This document shows, piece after piece, positions 1-6,011 of a stretch of DNA of 32,466 nucleotides. Position numbers and translations under genes: made by a program. The stretch is from a virus. Location of the stretch: IMG/VR virus record IMGVR_UViG_3300008448_000366, positions 1 to 32,466 of that record; one strand, given 5' to 3'. Under the pieces are notes generated by a model. The model made no database searches and was not told where the DNA came from. It saw nothing but the letters and a program-made list of their open reading frames with translations. Numbering within the stretch: position 1 is the first letter of the stretch; each line of letters starts with the position of its first letter.

Positions 1-2
1 CA

Positions 3-209
3 GATGATGTAGTAGAACATGCTAGAGCAGTCAAGTCTCTAGACTTGTGTCTTGCACTTTGGGACATGGATCAGTATCTTAGAAGTCAGACTAAGTATGC
101 GCCTGATTCTATGTCAGACGAGGTGTATGATGCTTTAGATAAAGCAAGAGAAGAGTTCTATAGAATAATGAATGATCATAATATATCATTTGACGATTTA
201 TTGAGATAG
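3..209 (+). CDS. Small phage protein, C-terminal part (5' end outside window)
   Basis: An open frame enters from the left edge and stops at TAG 207-209, giving 68 visible residues. The chain is acidic and looks helical, with the pattern SLDLCLALWDMDQYLR, then SDEVYDALDKAREEFYRIM, and a C-terminal DLLR. This pattern resembles a small (about 80-residue) protein found in many phages of Firmicutes and Bacteroidota, which has a phenylalanine/aspartate-rich strand first and then two helices. Its function is unknown. The start lies upstream of the window. The family link is from memory of the pattern and is only moderately certain; the coding status is good because the next gene follows within 5 nt. 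Confidence 0.6.
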   Translation, partial: DDVVEHARAVKSLDLCLALWDMDQYLRSQTKYAPDSMSDEVYDALDKAREEFYRIMNDHNISFDDLLR

Positions 210-213
210 AATT

Positions 214-312
214 ATGAAAAAATACAATTGGCCTTTCTTAATAACGTGGTCAATTATGATCATACTTGGATTTTCTATTTGGGTTTTAGTAATTAAATGG
301 TTGTGCTCATAA
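214..312 (+). CDS. Tiny single-pass membrane protein (32 aa)
   Basis: ATG at 214 lies 4 nt after the preceding stop, and the frame ends at TAA 310-312. The product has a short charged N-terminus (MKKYNW) followed by one continuous hydrophobic stretch (about residues 7-29, with LITWSIMIILGF) and ends KWLCS. A single transmembrane helix with a positive-inside N-terminus is the only prediction I can make. Its tight position between two genes supports it being real. Function is unknown; small inner-membrane phage proteins of this kind are often host-takeover or lysis-timing factors, but nothing here shows that. Confidence 0.5.
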   Translation: MKKYNWPFLITWSIMIILGFSIWVLVIKWLCS

Positions 313-321
313 ATAAAAGTT

Positions 322-702
322 ATGAATATAAGAATTAACGATATCGAATGTAGACAAACTATCTACAAAACTAAAGAATATGAATTTATAAAATGGGAAA
401 AGAATACGTACCACGGTGCAGAAAAGGAGTTATTGGATAAAGGATATAAAAGAGTAGAGTACAAGGATGGAGACTGGGGAATGACACACGATAACCACAC
501 AATAAACAGCTCGTGCTTTAAAAATCCGTATTCTTGTTACGTTATTGCTTGGCTAGAACCAAATCCAAGAGAACCCGACATTAATCTGATCACTGTCGGC
601 AGTAGGTTATTGGATCTTAGCGATGAAGACAGAGAAACTTTCTTTAGAGTCTATAAGATATCTCAGGAGCTTATCATGGAAGAAATGTCTAAAGGAGAAT
701 AA
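322..702 (+). CDS. Hypothetical phage protein (126 aa)
   Basis: The start at 322 is fixed by the recurrent leader AATAAAAGTTATG, seen before at least six genes in this window. The protein is soluble and aromatic-rich, with HTINSSCFKNPYSCYVIAWL in the centre, probably a beta-rich core, and a helical acidic C-terminus (DEDRETFFRVYKISQELIMEE). I do not recognise the family. It sits 9 nt after the tiny membrane protein and 11 nt before the next gene, so it is part of the plus-strand run. No signal peptide or catalytic motif is visible. Confidence 0.65.
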   Translation: MNIRINDIECRQTIYKTKEYEFIKWEKNTYHGAEKELLDKGYKRVEYKDGDWGMTHDNHTINSSCFKNPYSCYVIAWLEPNPREPDINLITVGSRLLDLSDEDRETFFRVYKISQELIMEEMSKGE

Positions 703-713
703 ATAGAAAGATT

Positions 714-1322
714 ATGAGAAAACTTAAATACATATTAGAAGAGTTAAGATGGTTAAAGGTGCTAAATAGTCCCTTTAAACCATTTAAGATCAAATGGTAT
801 ATAGGTAAAACCCAAGTTGGTACTCCATACTTCTTACCAAGGAAGTGGGTTAAAGCAACTCCTGAAAGAGCCAAGCAAGCAGCATTAGAGGAAATCAAAA
901 GGCGTGAAGAGTACAATAAACGCAATCCAGATAATCAATACAAGGTGAGATCTTTTGAAGAACTATACCAAGAAAAATTAAAGTATAGATTTGCAGAACC
1001 AATCAAAGTCGGATTTGATTATTGTAGTCTAGGTTGGAAAACCAAGTGGAGAGATGATGACTATAGATTTGAGTGGAGTCCTATATTCACATTCGTATTC
1101 TTTGGTTACCAGATAGCAATGATCATAAGCCACGATCATCCTGATCAATACTGGTCATCTTGGTTATATTATGAATATCAAACTAAAGGAACCAAAAAAG
1201 AGAGGATAGAACAGTGTAGAAATAACTTCCAACAGACCCGGACTACATATTGGCAGGGACAGGATCCTGTGACTAGAGACTACTATGAAGTTATATTAAA
1301 ACCAAAGTATCTTAAATCTTGA
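714..1322 (+). CDS. Conserved hypothetical phage protein (202 aa)
   Basis: A 202-residue basic, aromatic-rich protein. Residues about 20-75 are lysine/arginine-rich (PFKIKWYIGKTQVGTPYFLP, then a KATPERAKQAALEE helix). A compact tryptophan-rich part follows (GFDYCSLGWKTKWRDDDYRF, then FTFVFFGYQIAMII). The GxxxxSLGWKTKWxDxDYRxEW pattern is reminiscent of uncharacterised proteins in T4-like phages of Bacteroidota. Function is unknown. The stop TGA (1320-1322) overlaps a TTG start of the next gene, suggesting translational coupling. The last hydrophobic segment is too broken by charges to call a membrane helix with confidence. Confidence 0.7.
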   Translation: MRKLKYILEELRWLKVLNSPFKPFKIKWYIGKTQVGTPYFLPRKWVKATPERAKQAALEEIKRREEYNKRNPDNQYKVRSFEELYQEKLKYRFAEPIKVGFDYCSLGWKTKWRDDDYRFEWSPIFTFVFFGYQIAMIISHDHPDQYWSSWLYYEYQTKGTKKERIEQCRNNFQQTRTTYWQGQDPVTRDYYEVILKPKYLKS

Positions 1323-1537
1323 AAGTACTATTAAAGATACTAGAGATATTAGGAATGATAGTGGCTTTGCCTATAGTATTACTATGGGGAGTTCATGGAT
1401 TGATAATTATAATAGGGATAGTTTGGATCCTAGTATCAGATCAAGAACCAGGAATAGAGGAGCTCAGTGCGATAGCGGCTATTGCCTTATTAATAAAGTT
1501 AGTGCAATTTATAATTAAAGAAATAAAAAATAAATGA
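1319..1537 (+). CDS. Small membrane protein with TTG start (72 aa)
   Basis: The reading frame opens with TTG at 1319, overlapping the upstream stop by 4 nt (TTGA). The first in-frame ATG comes only at codon 13, inside the first hydrophobic segment, so the TTG start is preferred. Two hydrophobic segments are visible (about residues 9-38, with ALPIVLLWGVHGLIIIIG, and about 48-65, with LSAIAAIALLIKLVQFII), and the tail is lysine-rich (KEIKNK). This suggests a two-helix inner-membrane protein. A small holin or pinholin is one possibility, but there is no lysin gene beside it, so function stays open. Confidence 0.6.
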   Translation: MKVLLKILEILGMIVALPIVLLWGVHGLIIIIGIVWILVSDQEPGIEELSAIAAIALLIKLVQFIIKEIKNK

Positions 1538-1538
1538 T

Positions 1539-1787
1539 ATGGCAGAAGTAGAACAACAAAAGATAATAGAATCACTTGATAGAATTATAAATAGATCTAA
1601 TGACATCAATGATAAACTCCAAAAGATATTAGACTTGATAGAAGAACGTAGAATACTCACAACTATCTATGATGGAGAAGTAATGTTCAGACATAAAAGA
1701 GAACAATTACAGTCTGATATTTATTCTAAAATTAAAAATGGCAAGGAACAAACCGGAGAACAAACGCCGTCCAATGAAAAGCATTAA
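1539..1787 (+). CDS. Small coiled-coil protein (82 aa)
   Basis: Starts 1 nt after the preceding stop. The first 35 residues form an amphipathic, coiled-coil-like helix (QQKIIESLDRIINRSND then INDKLQKILDLIEERR). The rest is charged and ends in a disordered tail rich in glutamate, glutamine and lysine (KEQTGEQTPSNEKH). No catalytic residues are visible. It probably oligomerises. It overlaps the start of a 32-codon basic frame at 1774. The family is not recognised. Confidence 0.6.
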   Translation: MAEVEQQKIIESLDRIINRSNDINDKLQKILDLIEERRILTTIYDGEVMFRHKREQLQSDIYSKIKNGKEQTGEQTPSNEKH

Positions 1788-1872
1788 GAACGGTAGAAAA
1801 CACCAAGAAAGGATTAACGAGAACATCAAAATAATAAAAAAAGTAGAAAAAAGTAGCCACTCTAAAGATTGA
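1774..1872 (+). CDS. Possible tiny basic peptide (32 aa)
   Basis: An ATG at 1774 overlaps the end of the previous gene by 14 nt and opens a 33-codon frame ending TGA 1870-1872. The peptide is strongly basic (MKSIKNGRKHQERINENIK, then IIKKVEKSSHSKD) with no hydrophobic core. It fills the gap before the promoter at 1881 exactly, which slightly favours it being real. It could be a chance frame; a DNA- or RNA-binding peptide would fit the charge, but nothing proves it. Confidence 0.3.
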   Translation: MKSIKNGRKHQERINENIKIIKKVEKSSHSKD

Positions 1873-1880
1873 TGTTAATA

Positions 1881-1906
1881 GGTTCAAAAATACGTCTTAT
1901 ATTTAC
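1881..1906 (+). promoter_or_regulatory. Motif-A promoter copy 1
   Basis: GGTTCA (1881-1886) is followed 11 nt later by TATATTTAC (1898-1906), then CTATATATC. The same arrangement, with identical 11-nt spacing, is found at four other plus-strand positions (2390, 6325, 6881, 32402). The TATATTTAC box is close to the Bacteroidota -7 element TAnnTTTG, but no -33 TTTG box is present. The gene start at 1943 is 36 nt downstream. Confidence 0.6.
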
Positions 1907-1942
1907 TATATATCAATTAACAAAAACAAAAAACAAGCAGTT

Positions 1943-2191
1943 ATGCAAAACAACACAAACCGCCCGTCTAGCTACACTAAGTTGAGCTACATTCAGAAAG
2001 TTAGCCGTATCAACCGTAAGCTCCGTACTGGAGATGTTACTAGAGTAGCTGAGACAACTGGCTTCAGTCCTAATTATACCTCAGAGGTTCTCTCAGGTAA
2101 GTATTTCAACGACCGTATCGTCAACGAAGCTTATGACGTAACTCGTGGTCGTATGTCCAATGCTGTGAAGCTTTCCACTTTGGAAGCTTAA
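1943..2191 (+). CDS. Putative helix-turn-helix DNA-binding protein (82 aa)
   Basis: A monocistronic gene bounded by its own promoter (1881-1906) and terminator (2216-2248). After a disordered N-terminus comes a basic helix (SYIQKVSRINRKLRTGD) and then VTRVAETTGFSPNYTSEVLS. The second reads as the two helices of an HTH (helix VTRVAETTG, turn FSPN, recognition helix YTSEVLSGKY), followed by a basic stretch (NDRIVNEAYDVTRGR). Similar short proteins occur in Bacteroidota and their phages. It may be a small regulator or nucleoid-type protein. Codon use is richer in C and G at third positions than in the flanking small genes, as expected for a strongly expressed gene. The HTH call is by pattern only. 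Confidence 0.7.
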   Translation: MQNNTNRPSSYTKLSYIQKVSRINRKLRTGDVTRVAETTGFSPNYTSEVLSGKYFNDRIVNEAYDVTRGRMSNAVKLSTLEA

Positions 2192-2215
2192 TCTAAGCAC
2201 ATATTGATTGTTACC

Positions 2216-2248
2216 GGCCTGGGATTTTTATCCTGGGCCTCTTTTTTA
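2216..2248 (+). terminator. Rho-independent terminator after the HTH gene
   Basis: A 10-bp stem (2216-2225 with 2230-2239, including two G-U pairs) closes a TTTT loop. It begins GGCCTGGGAT and is followed by TCTTTTTTAT. It lies 24 nt after the stop of the 1943-2191 gene. Together with the promoter at 1881 it defines a single-gene transcript. Confidence 0.85.
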
Positions 2249-2272
2249 TAACTGGTTGATAATCAATCACTT

Positions 2273-2347
2273 ATGAAATCACTAAAGAATCTTCAATACC
2301 GGCTAGAATCCACTAAAGAATCTTTAGAGAAACCTAGGTTTTACTAA
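2273..2347 (+). CDS. Possible tiny peptide (24 aa)
   Basis: ATG 2273 to TAA 2345-2347 encodes MKSLKNLQYRLESTKESLEK followed by PRFY, a lysine/glutamate-rich amphipathic peptide. It lies between a terminator and the next promoter (2390), so its own promoter is unclear. It may be a chance frame; I list it because the ATG is preceded by an A-rich stretch and the peptide has good helix propensity. Confidence 0.2.
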   Translation: MKSLKNLQYRLESTKESLEKPRFY

Positions 2348-2389
2348 ATAAAACAAAAAGTTTAAAAATAGTTTGAAAAAAAGTACACT

Positions 2390-2415
2390 GGTTCAAAAAT
2401 AGTTAGTATATTTAC
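2390..2415 (+). promoter_or_regulatory. Motif-A promoter copy 2
   Basis: GGTTCA (2390-2395), 11 nt, then TATATTTAC (2407-2415). It shares the 12-mer GGTTCAAAAATA with copy 1. Downstream, the stretch from TTTAC to the AATAA before the start is nearly the same as at copy 3 (6343-6365). The gene start at 2433 follows 17 nt after the box. Confidence 0.6.
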
Positions 2416-2432
2416 CATGTAACAAATCAATA

Positions 2433-2696
2433 ATGAATATGACTAAAGGGTACAAGAACGAGAAAATGGAATTGAAAGCGGTATGTGAGTGGTTAGAAGT
2501 ACGTGGAATGAAAGAGGTCGCCACTTCACTGTTCAAAGCATTTGAGCATCACACCTGGACTGATAACGGCCTGATCCGTAAAGACGTGATCAGTGATATC
2601 TTCAATGCCTCTTCTCCTTTCTTGATGAGAGAATTAGAATGCGATGTTACTACCTATGTGTCCTTTACTCCTGATACAGAAGCACACGTCGACTAA
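2433..2696 (+). CDS. Hypothetical early phage protein (87 aa)
   Basis: First gene behind promoter copy 2. Two in-frame ATGs lie close together (2433 and 2439); the first is used here but the choice is open. The N-terminal half is helical (KMELKAVCEWLEVRGMKEVA, then TSLFKAFEHHTW). The C-terminal half is mixed, with DVISDIFNASSPFLMREL and a beta-like VTTYVSFTPDTEAHVD. No known motif is seen. Codon use is relatively GC-rich at third positions, like the other genes that directly follow motif-A promoters. Probably an early, well-expressed accessory protein. Confidence 0.65.
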   Translation: MNMTKGYKNEKMELKAVCEWLEVRGMKEVATSLFKAFEHHTWTDNGLIRKDVISDIFNASSPFLMRELECDVTTYVSFTPDTEAHVD

Positions 2697-2731
2697 TTTA
2701 ACCTCTAACTCTAAATTAAAAAAATAAAGAT

Positions 2732-2965
2732 ATGGATTTTAAGTTTACATTTCAGACAGAAGACGAACAATTTGCAGCAGAGCGTACAGGATACATCGAG
2801 TCTTATGACTGCGTAAGAATGGAAGTGAGACATCCACAAGGTGGTTCAACTGACTTCCCAGTCAAGAACCGTGAGAGCTACGAGACACTGCTCAAACAGA
2901 ACGAAGGTTATATTGTAACCGTGTATCCAACTGTCCACAGCTACGACGTTTATGATTATCTTTAA
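2732..2965 (+). CDS. Hypothetical acidic phage protein (77 aa)
   Basis: A 77-residue acidic, tyrosine-rich protein beginning MDFKFTFQTEDEQFAAER. It appears to alternate short strands (CVRMEVRHP, GYIVTVYPTV) and is compatible with a small beta-sandwich or barrel. The gap of 35 nt after the previous stop is A-rich. No motif is recognised. It is part of the operon driven from 2390, with the same better-adapted codon use as its upstream neighbour. Confidence 0.65.
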   Translation: MDFKFTFQTEDEQFAAERTGYIESYDCVRMEVRHPQGGSTDFPVKNRESYETLLKQNEGYIVTVYPTVHSYDVYDYL

Positions 2966-2983
2966 CCAAAAAAAATATATACT

Positions 2984-3181
2984 ATGTGTAAGAATGAACT
3001 AGAAAAATTGGTAAGCATGAGCCAAGCAGAATACATGCAAGAGAATCCTACTTATGAACCTATGTTCCCAGATGGATGGGCCGATGATAAGAATTGGCCG
3101 GATCTTAAATATGACTACGACTCCTTTAGGAAGATCCAGATCGAGATCGATGACTATAATGAGCGTATGGTTGGTTGTTAA
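2984..3181 (+). CDS. Hypothetical acidic phage protein (65 aa)
   Basis: A short acidic protein with MSQAEYMQENP near the N-terminus, an aromatic/proline-rich middle (YEPMFPDGWADDKNWPDL) and a helical end (FRKIQIEIDDYNERMVGC). No family is recognised. The start is preceded by AAAAAAAATATATACT, an A/T-rich leader without Shine-Dalgarno. It sits between genes with clear leaders in the same operon, which supports expression. Confidence 0.6.
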   Translation: MCKNELEKLVSMSQAEYMQENPTYEPMFPDGWADDKNWPDLKYDYDSFRKIQIEIDDYNERMVGC

Positions 3182-3198
3182 TCTTAAAAATAAAAGTT

Positions 3199-3633
3199 AT
3201 GAGTAACTACAAAGACTTAATCAAAGCAAATGGCCCAGCAAGTACTATGAACGGTGACACTAACAACTGTGCGGTGCTTGCTTTATCTGCAGCATTTGAA
3301 ATTCCTTATGACGAAGCTAATGATTTTGCCTTAAAAAATTGGAGGCGAGTTAGAAGAAAGGGAATTTGTGTAGATGCACTTATAAAATCATTATGTCAAA
3401 AAGAATTATTTGGTAAGAAGATTATAGAGAAGAGTAACAAAAACAAATACATTTATAAAACCACTGGTAAAGTTGTCGAGTGTTCATTTCAACTTGGTAA
3501 CTTTGCAAAGAAGATGAATGAAGGTACTTATTATGTAGTAGTAAAGAACCATGCGACAGTAGTAAAGAATGGAGTCATCATGGATAACACAATACCTGGT
3601 AGGATTATTAAATATGTTTGGGAAATTAAATAA
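3199..3633 (+). CDS. Candidate papain-like cysteine peptidase (144 aa)
   Basis: The start was moved to 3199 because it carries the recurrent leader AATAAAAGTTATG; an upstream in-frame ATG at 3175 lies inside the previous gene. The order of possible catalytic residues fits a compact papain-like (C39/transglutaminase-like) fold. Cys24 lies in DTNNCAVLALSAAFEIPYDE at the start of a helix, His118 in GTYYVVVKNHATVVKNG, and Asp128-Asn129 in VIMDN. The NC-A-x-A-L-S helix and the H-A-T/V-V followed by D/N are typical of this superfamily. The middle is basic. It might process phage or host proteins, or be an inactive relative with a binding role. The assignment is by motif order only; the fold is unverified. 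Confidence 0.6.
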   Translation: MSNYKDLIKANGPASTMNGDTNNCAVLALSAAFEIPYDEANDFALKNWRRVRRKGICVDALIKSLCQKELFGKKIIEKSNKNKYIYKTTGKVVECSFQLGNFAKKMNEGTYYVVVKNHATVVKNGVIMDNTIPGRIIKYVWEIK

Positions 3634-3639
3634 AAATAT

Positions 3640-3915
3640 ATGAGTAGTATGAAATTGAAGAATTTAGAAGAATTGAAAGAAACGAATTTAAAGGGATATT
3701 GTTATTATGTCCCTGCTTGGGGAATGTCTATGACTAGTCGACATTCTTATAATCCTGAACTGTGGATAGTCTTAGAAGATGGCGGCAATGAATGCATAGT
3801 CGCAGAATATAAAAATCAATCTTGGACTAAAAAGTTTTCTAAAGAACGCACGGCGTTACTTATAGTAGACTATCCAGCAATTGACGGAACTACATTTACT
3901 AATTTAATTAAATAA
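3640..3915 (+). CDS. Hypothetical phage protein (91 aa)
   Basis: A mixed alpha/beta protein: a helical start (MKLKNLEELKETNLKG), then aromatic strands (CYYVPAWGMS, LWIVLEDGGNECIVAEYKNQ), then a basic turn (SWTKKFSKERTALLIVDYP). A second ATG at codon 4 (3649) is possible. It begins 6 nt after the peptidase-like gene. The family is not recognised and no catalytic pattern is seen. Confidence 0.6.
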   Translation: MSSMKLKNLEELKETNLKGYCYYVPAWGMSMTSRHSYNPELWIVLEDGGNECIVAEYKNQSWTKKFSKERTALLIVDYPAIDGTTFTNLIK

Positions 3916-3921
3916 AAAAAT

Positions 3922-4209
3922 ATGTTTAAGACTGTACAAAATAGAGGCTTTCAAATGACTTTTGAAAATGGTTGGACTATCTCTGTCCAATTTGGAACTG
4001 GAAACTACTGCGAGGCAAGATCAATTGCCCCAGGAGATTATGATGCTCCTATGAATACTCCTGATCGAGTATGGAAATCTTCAGATGCAGAAATCGCTAT
4101 TTGGGATGCTCAAGGCAATTGGCATAAGTTTAAGAATGGTGATACTGTTAAAGGATGGTGTACTCCAAATGAAGTCGCACAATGGATTGGTAAGGTATCA
4201 AAATGGTAA
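3922..4209 (+). CDS. Conserved phage protein of unknown function (95 aa)
   Basis: The sequence FQMTFENGWTISVQFGTGNY near the N-terminus, followed by CEAR and, later, AEIAIWDAQGNWHKF and a terminal GWCTPNEVAQWIGKV, matches a pattern I know from small uncharacterised proteins in many unrelated phages (F-x-N-G-W-x-x-S-V-Q-F-G-x-G-N-Y-C). The protein probably forms a small beta barrel with conserved tryptophans. The start is 6 nt after the previous stop. Function is unknown; wide distribution suggests a general takeover role rather than a structural one. Confidence 0.7.
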   Translation: MFKTVQNRGFQMTFENGWTISVQFGTGNYCEARSIAPGDYDAPMNTPDRVWKSSDAEIAIWDAQGNWHKFKNGDTVKGWCTPNEVAQWIGKVSKW

Positions 4210-4224
4210 AATAATAAAAAAATA

Positions 4225-4428
4225 ATGAATATGGAGTACAGAATTAAACTCAAAGACCTTAGAGAACAAGACGGAATGTATTACATTGGAGACATCGTGG
4301 ACGTAGATGGTTCTGGGTGGGTGGATAAGGAAATGGCACTTCAAACAATTGACATGATCAATGCAGAGGTGAATCAACCACTTTTCCCTAACTTCGAAGA
4401 TGATTTGTTTTATGACGACGAATTTTAG
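4225..4428 (+). CDS. Hypothetical acidic protein (67 aa)
   Basis: Two close ATGs (4225 and 4231) are possible starts, as in the gene at 2433. The body reads EYRIKLKDLREQDGMYYIGD, then VDVDGSGWVDKEMALQTIDM, and ends in a highly acidic, aromatic tail (NFEDDLFYDDEF). A DNA-mimic or adaptor role could be imagined from the acidic tail, but that is speculation. No known family. It lies in the middle of the operon with short spacers on both sides. Confidence 0.6.
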   Translation: MNMEYRIKLKDLREQDGMYYIGDIVDVDGSGWVDKEMALQTIDMINAEVNQPLFPNFEDDLFYDDEF

Positions 4429-4446
4429 TAATTTTAAATAAAGGTT

Positions 4447-4614
4447 ATGACAAAAGAATCTATAGAAGCAAAGGTAAAAGACTCCTATACTAAACTTTTA
4501 AAGAGCGGTATGTTCTTTGAATTGTATCCTCAATTGACAGGAGAGTGGGAAGAGGACAAGGACTTCTGGTATGAGGAATACCATGAACAAATGGAAAGAA
4601 TTAAAAACAAATAA
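4447..4614 (+). CDS. Small acidic helical protein (55 aa)
   Basis: ATG 4447 has the strong recurrent leader AATAAAGGTTATG, which makes this short gene convincing. The product is helical and acidic: MTKESIEAKVKDSYTKLLKS, then GMFFELYPQLTGEWEEDKDF and WYEEYHEQMERIKNK. The FFELYPxLTGxWExD pattern with conserved-looking aromatics suggests a real fold. Similar small proteins occur in T4-like phages of Bacteroidota to my recollection. Function is unknown. The next gene begins 1 nt after its stop. Confidence 0.65.
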   Translation: MTKESIEAKVKDSYTKLLKSGMFFELYPQLTGEWEEDKDFWYEEYHEQMERIKNK

Positions 4615-4615
4615 T

Positions 4616-4873
4616 ATGGATAAGAAAGAAAGAGCGAGACTACTCGCAGAAATCATGCGCCAAATGGAAGCAGACGTAAATGACGGACTGTACGAAAGGA
4701 TCCCAAAACCATTCACCGTGTCCAAAGTCAGAGAGATCACGGATCAATTTGAGATGGAACAGATAAGCTACTCAAGGATGGTAGAGATGCTAAACGAAAT
4801 AGCAATGGAATACGGATACCTCAGGTATGGAGAAGGCTACGACGAAGGATTGTACGACAGATTCAATAAATAA
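4616..4873 (+). CDS. Small helical phage protein (85 aa)
   Basis: The start at 4616 is chosen because it lies 1 nt after the stop of the preceding gene (TAATATGG). The upstream in-frame ATG at 4571 would overlap that gene by 44 nt. The protein is helical and charged (MDKKERARLLAEIMRQMEAD, then PFTVSKVREITDQFEMEQIS) and ends with a glycine/tyrosine-rich tail (YGYLRYGEGYDEGLYDRFNK). No family is recognised. Tight packing suggests co-translation with its neighbour. Confidence 0.6.
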   Translation: MDKKERARLLAEIMRQMEADVNDGLYERIPKPFTVSKVREITDQFEMEQISYSRMVEMLNEIAMEYGYLRYGEGYDEGLYDRFNK

Positions 4874-4875
4874 CT

Positions 4876-5229
4876 ATGGCAACAGCAGTAGAATGGTTGA
4901 TTGCAGAACTTCAAAGATTACCTCTTGAGCATAGATTAGAAAAAGCTCACTTGTTTTATCATGCCAAGCAAATGGAGAGAGAGCAACGTATAAAAGATTA
5001 TAATATGGGATATACTGATGCACAATGCAATCATATAAATGATGCAGAAAATTATGTTAGTGAACAGGAGTATTTAAATTGTGAGTATAGTGGACTTCCT
5101 TCCGTCAAATTCTATGAAGACATAGGACTTGAACTCCTGGAGAAAAGCAGTGAAGAATTAAAGAAAGATATAGAAAGGATAAGGGAAGAGATAAGGAACA
5201 TAGAAGATATAAGTAATAATCCAGAATAA
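4876..5229 (+). CDS. Conserved phage protein, TAVEWL family (117 aa)
   Basis: The N-terminal sequence MATAVEWLIAELQRLP is a signature I associate with a widespread group of uncharacterised phage proteins (TAVEWLxxxL). These carry a middle helix ending in GYTDAQCN-like glycine/aspartate residues, where a tail-like QGY/GY motif is common. The C-terminal third is a strongly charged coiled-coil-like helix (LLEKSSEELKKDIERIREEI). It starts 2 nt after the previous gene. No catalytic role is known for the group. The family match rests on the N-terminal signature only. Confidence 0.65.
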   Translation: MATAVEWLIAELQRLPLEHRLEKAHLFYHAKQMEREQRIKDYNMGYTDAQCNHINDAENYVSEQEYLNCEYSGLPSVKFYEDIGLELLEKSSEELKKDIERIREEIRNIEDISNNPE

Positions 5230-5236
5230 GAATCTA

Positions 5237-5395
5237 ATGCCAAAAGAAATAACTATAGAAGAAATAAAAAATATGGCAGAACAATCATGGGAAGGATGCC
5301 ACCACTGTGATGAGCATGATAAACAAATGTGGATCAATGGATTTATAACTGGATACCTTAATGGACAAGAGGATACAATAATAAGAAAACCCTAA
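5237..5395 (+). CDS. Small CxxC-type protein (52 aa)
   Basis: A 53-codon frame starting 7 nt after the previous stop and overlapping the next start by 1 nt (TAATG). It begins with a helix (MPKEITIEEIKNMAEQSW), then EGCHHCDEHDKQMW contains a CxxC pair flanked by histidines and acidic residues, which could bind a metal ion. The end reads INGFITGYLNGQEDTIIRKP. A treble-clef-like or iron-sulfur role is possible but not provable from one motif. The overlap on the 3' side argues for a real, coupled gene. Confidence 0.5.
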   Translation: MPKEITIEEIKNMAEQSWEGCHHCDEHDKQMWINGFITGYLNGQEDTIIRKP

Positions 5396-5574
5396 TGCAA
5401 AAACAAGAATTACAAGACTGCCTCTTCTCAATAAAGATAGCACACGACTATCTTAAGACTTATGGACTACAAGACCATGATAAAGACCATGTCCTAATGC
5501 ACCTTAAAAAGGCAATAGCAATGGTAGAAGAGAGTAAGATAGCTAAAGAAGAAGATACTCTAAAGAATGTATAG
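5395..5574 (+). CDS. Small helical protein (59 aa)
   Basis: ATG 5395 overlaps the previous stop (TAATG). The peptide is helical and charged: MQKQELQDCLFSIKIAHDYL, then KTYGLQDHDKDHVLMHLKKA and IAMVEESKIAKEEDTLKNV. It is the last gene of the run that precedes the GIY-YIG gene. No family is recognised. Its stop is 2 nt before a late-type motif (5577-5586), so transcription of the next gene can restart here. Confidence 0.5.
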   Translation: MQKQELQDCLFSIKIAHDYLKTYGLQDHDKDHVLMHLKKAIAMVEESKIAKEEDTLKNV

Positions 5575-5576
5575 GG

Positions 5577-5586
5577 AATATTTATA
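5577..5586 (+). promoter_or_regulatory. Motif-B (late-type) element before GIY-YIG gene
   Basis: AATATTTATA ends 5 nt before the ATG at 5592. The same element lies directly before several late genes on the minus strand (11675, 15004, 25953) and before the plus-strand gene at 10110. A transcript starting just downstream would be leaderless or nearly so. Confidence 0.45.
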
Positions 5587-5591
5587 TATAG

Positions 5592-6011
5592 ATGAGTTTA
5601 GTATACCAACATAGAAGGAAAGATACAGGACAGATCTTCTACATAGGAATAGGGGAATCAAAGTCAAGAGCCTACGACAAAACCGGTAGGAATGATATCT
5701 GGAATCGAATCACCCAAGAAACAGAATATACAGTAGAGATAATAAAGAATAATATAACCAGAGAAGAAGCAAAGAATATAGAAAGATCATTAATATCAGA
5801 ATATGGTAGGATAGATAAGAAGACAGGTATATTATCTAATAAGAGTATAGGTGGAGAAGGAGATAATATAGGAGGATCTGGTCCATTAGAAGGTTGGGAA
5901 GATAGACAAAACATATTAAAGGATATAGAAAGAATAATCCCGGAACAGTATAGATACTTAAGTGCAAGCCAATTTATGGCTATGATATATAGAAAGTCTA
6001 AGGCACTATAA
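5592..6011 (+). CDS. GIY-YIG family endonuclease
   Basis: The protein has the ordered elements of the GIY-YIG fold. VYQH (residues 4-7) and IFYIGIG (15-21) give the paired strands. Arg26 in SRAY is the conserved arginine on the first helix, and Glu64 in KNIERSLISEYGR is the metal-binding glutamate. NKSIGGEGDN (about 83-92) is typical of the YIGIG-xxx-RAY subgroup. The C-terminal 45 residues (DRQNILKDIERI, QYRYLSASQFMAMIYRKS) may be a short DNA-binding tail. Known members cut DNA as homing endonucleases or repair-type nucleases. Here it is a free-standing gene with its own late-type promoter element and not inside an intron. At 139 aa it is complete. Activity on host or rival phage DNA is inferred. 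Confidence 0.75.
   Translation: MSLVYQHRRKDTGQIFYIGIGESKSRAYDKTGRNDIWNRITQETEYTVEIIKNNITREEAKNIERSLISEYGRIDKKTGILSNKSIGGEGDNIGGSGPLEGWEDRQNILKDIERIIPEQYRYLSASQFMAMIYRKSKAL

Noticed and set aside
689-925. Minus-strand frames at 689-925, 4498-4740, 5672-6097, 6787-7083 and 7247-7471
   Set aside because: All overlap plus-strand genes that have leaders and good protein features; they have no promoter or leader of their own.
3175-3198. Upstream start at 3175 for the peptidase-like gene
   Set aside because: It overlaps the previous gene, while 3199 carries the exact leader AATAAAAGTTATG.
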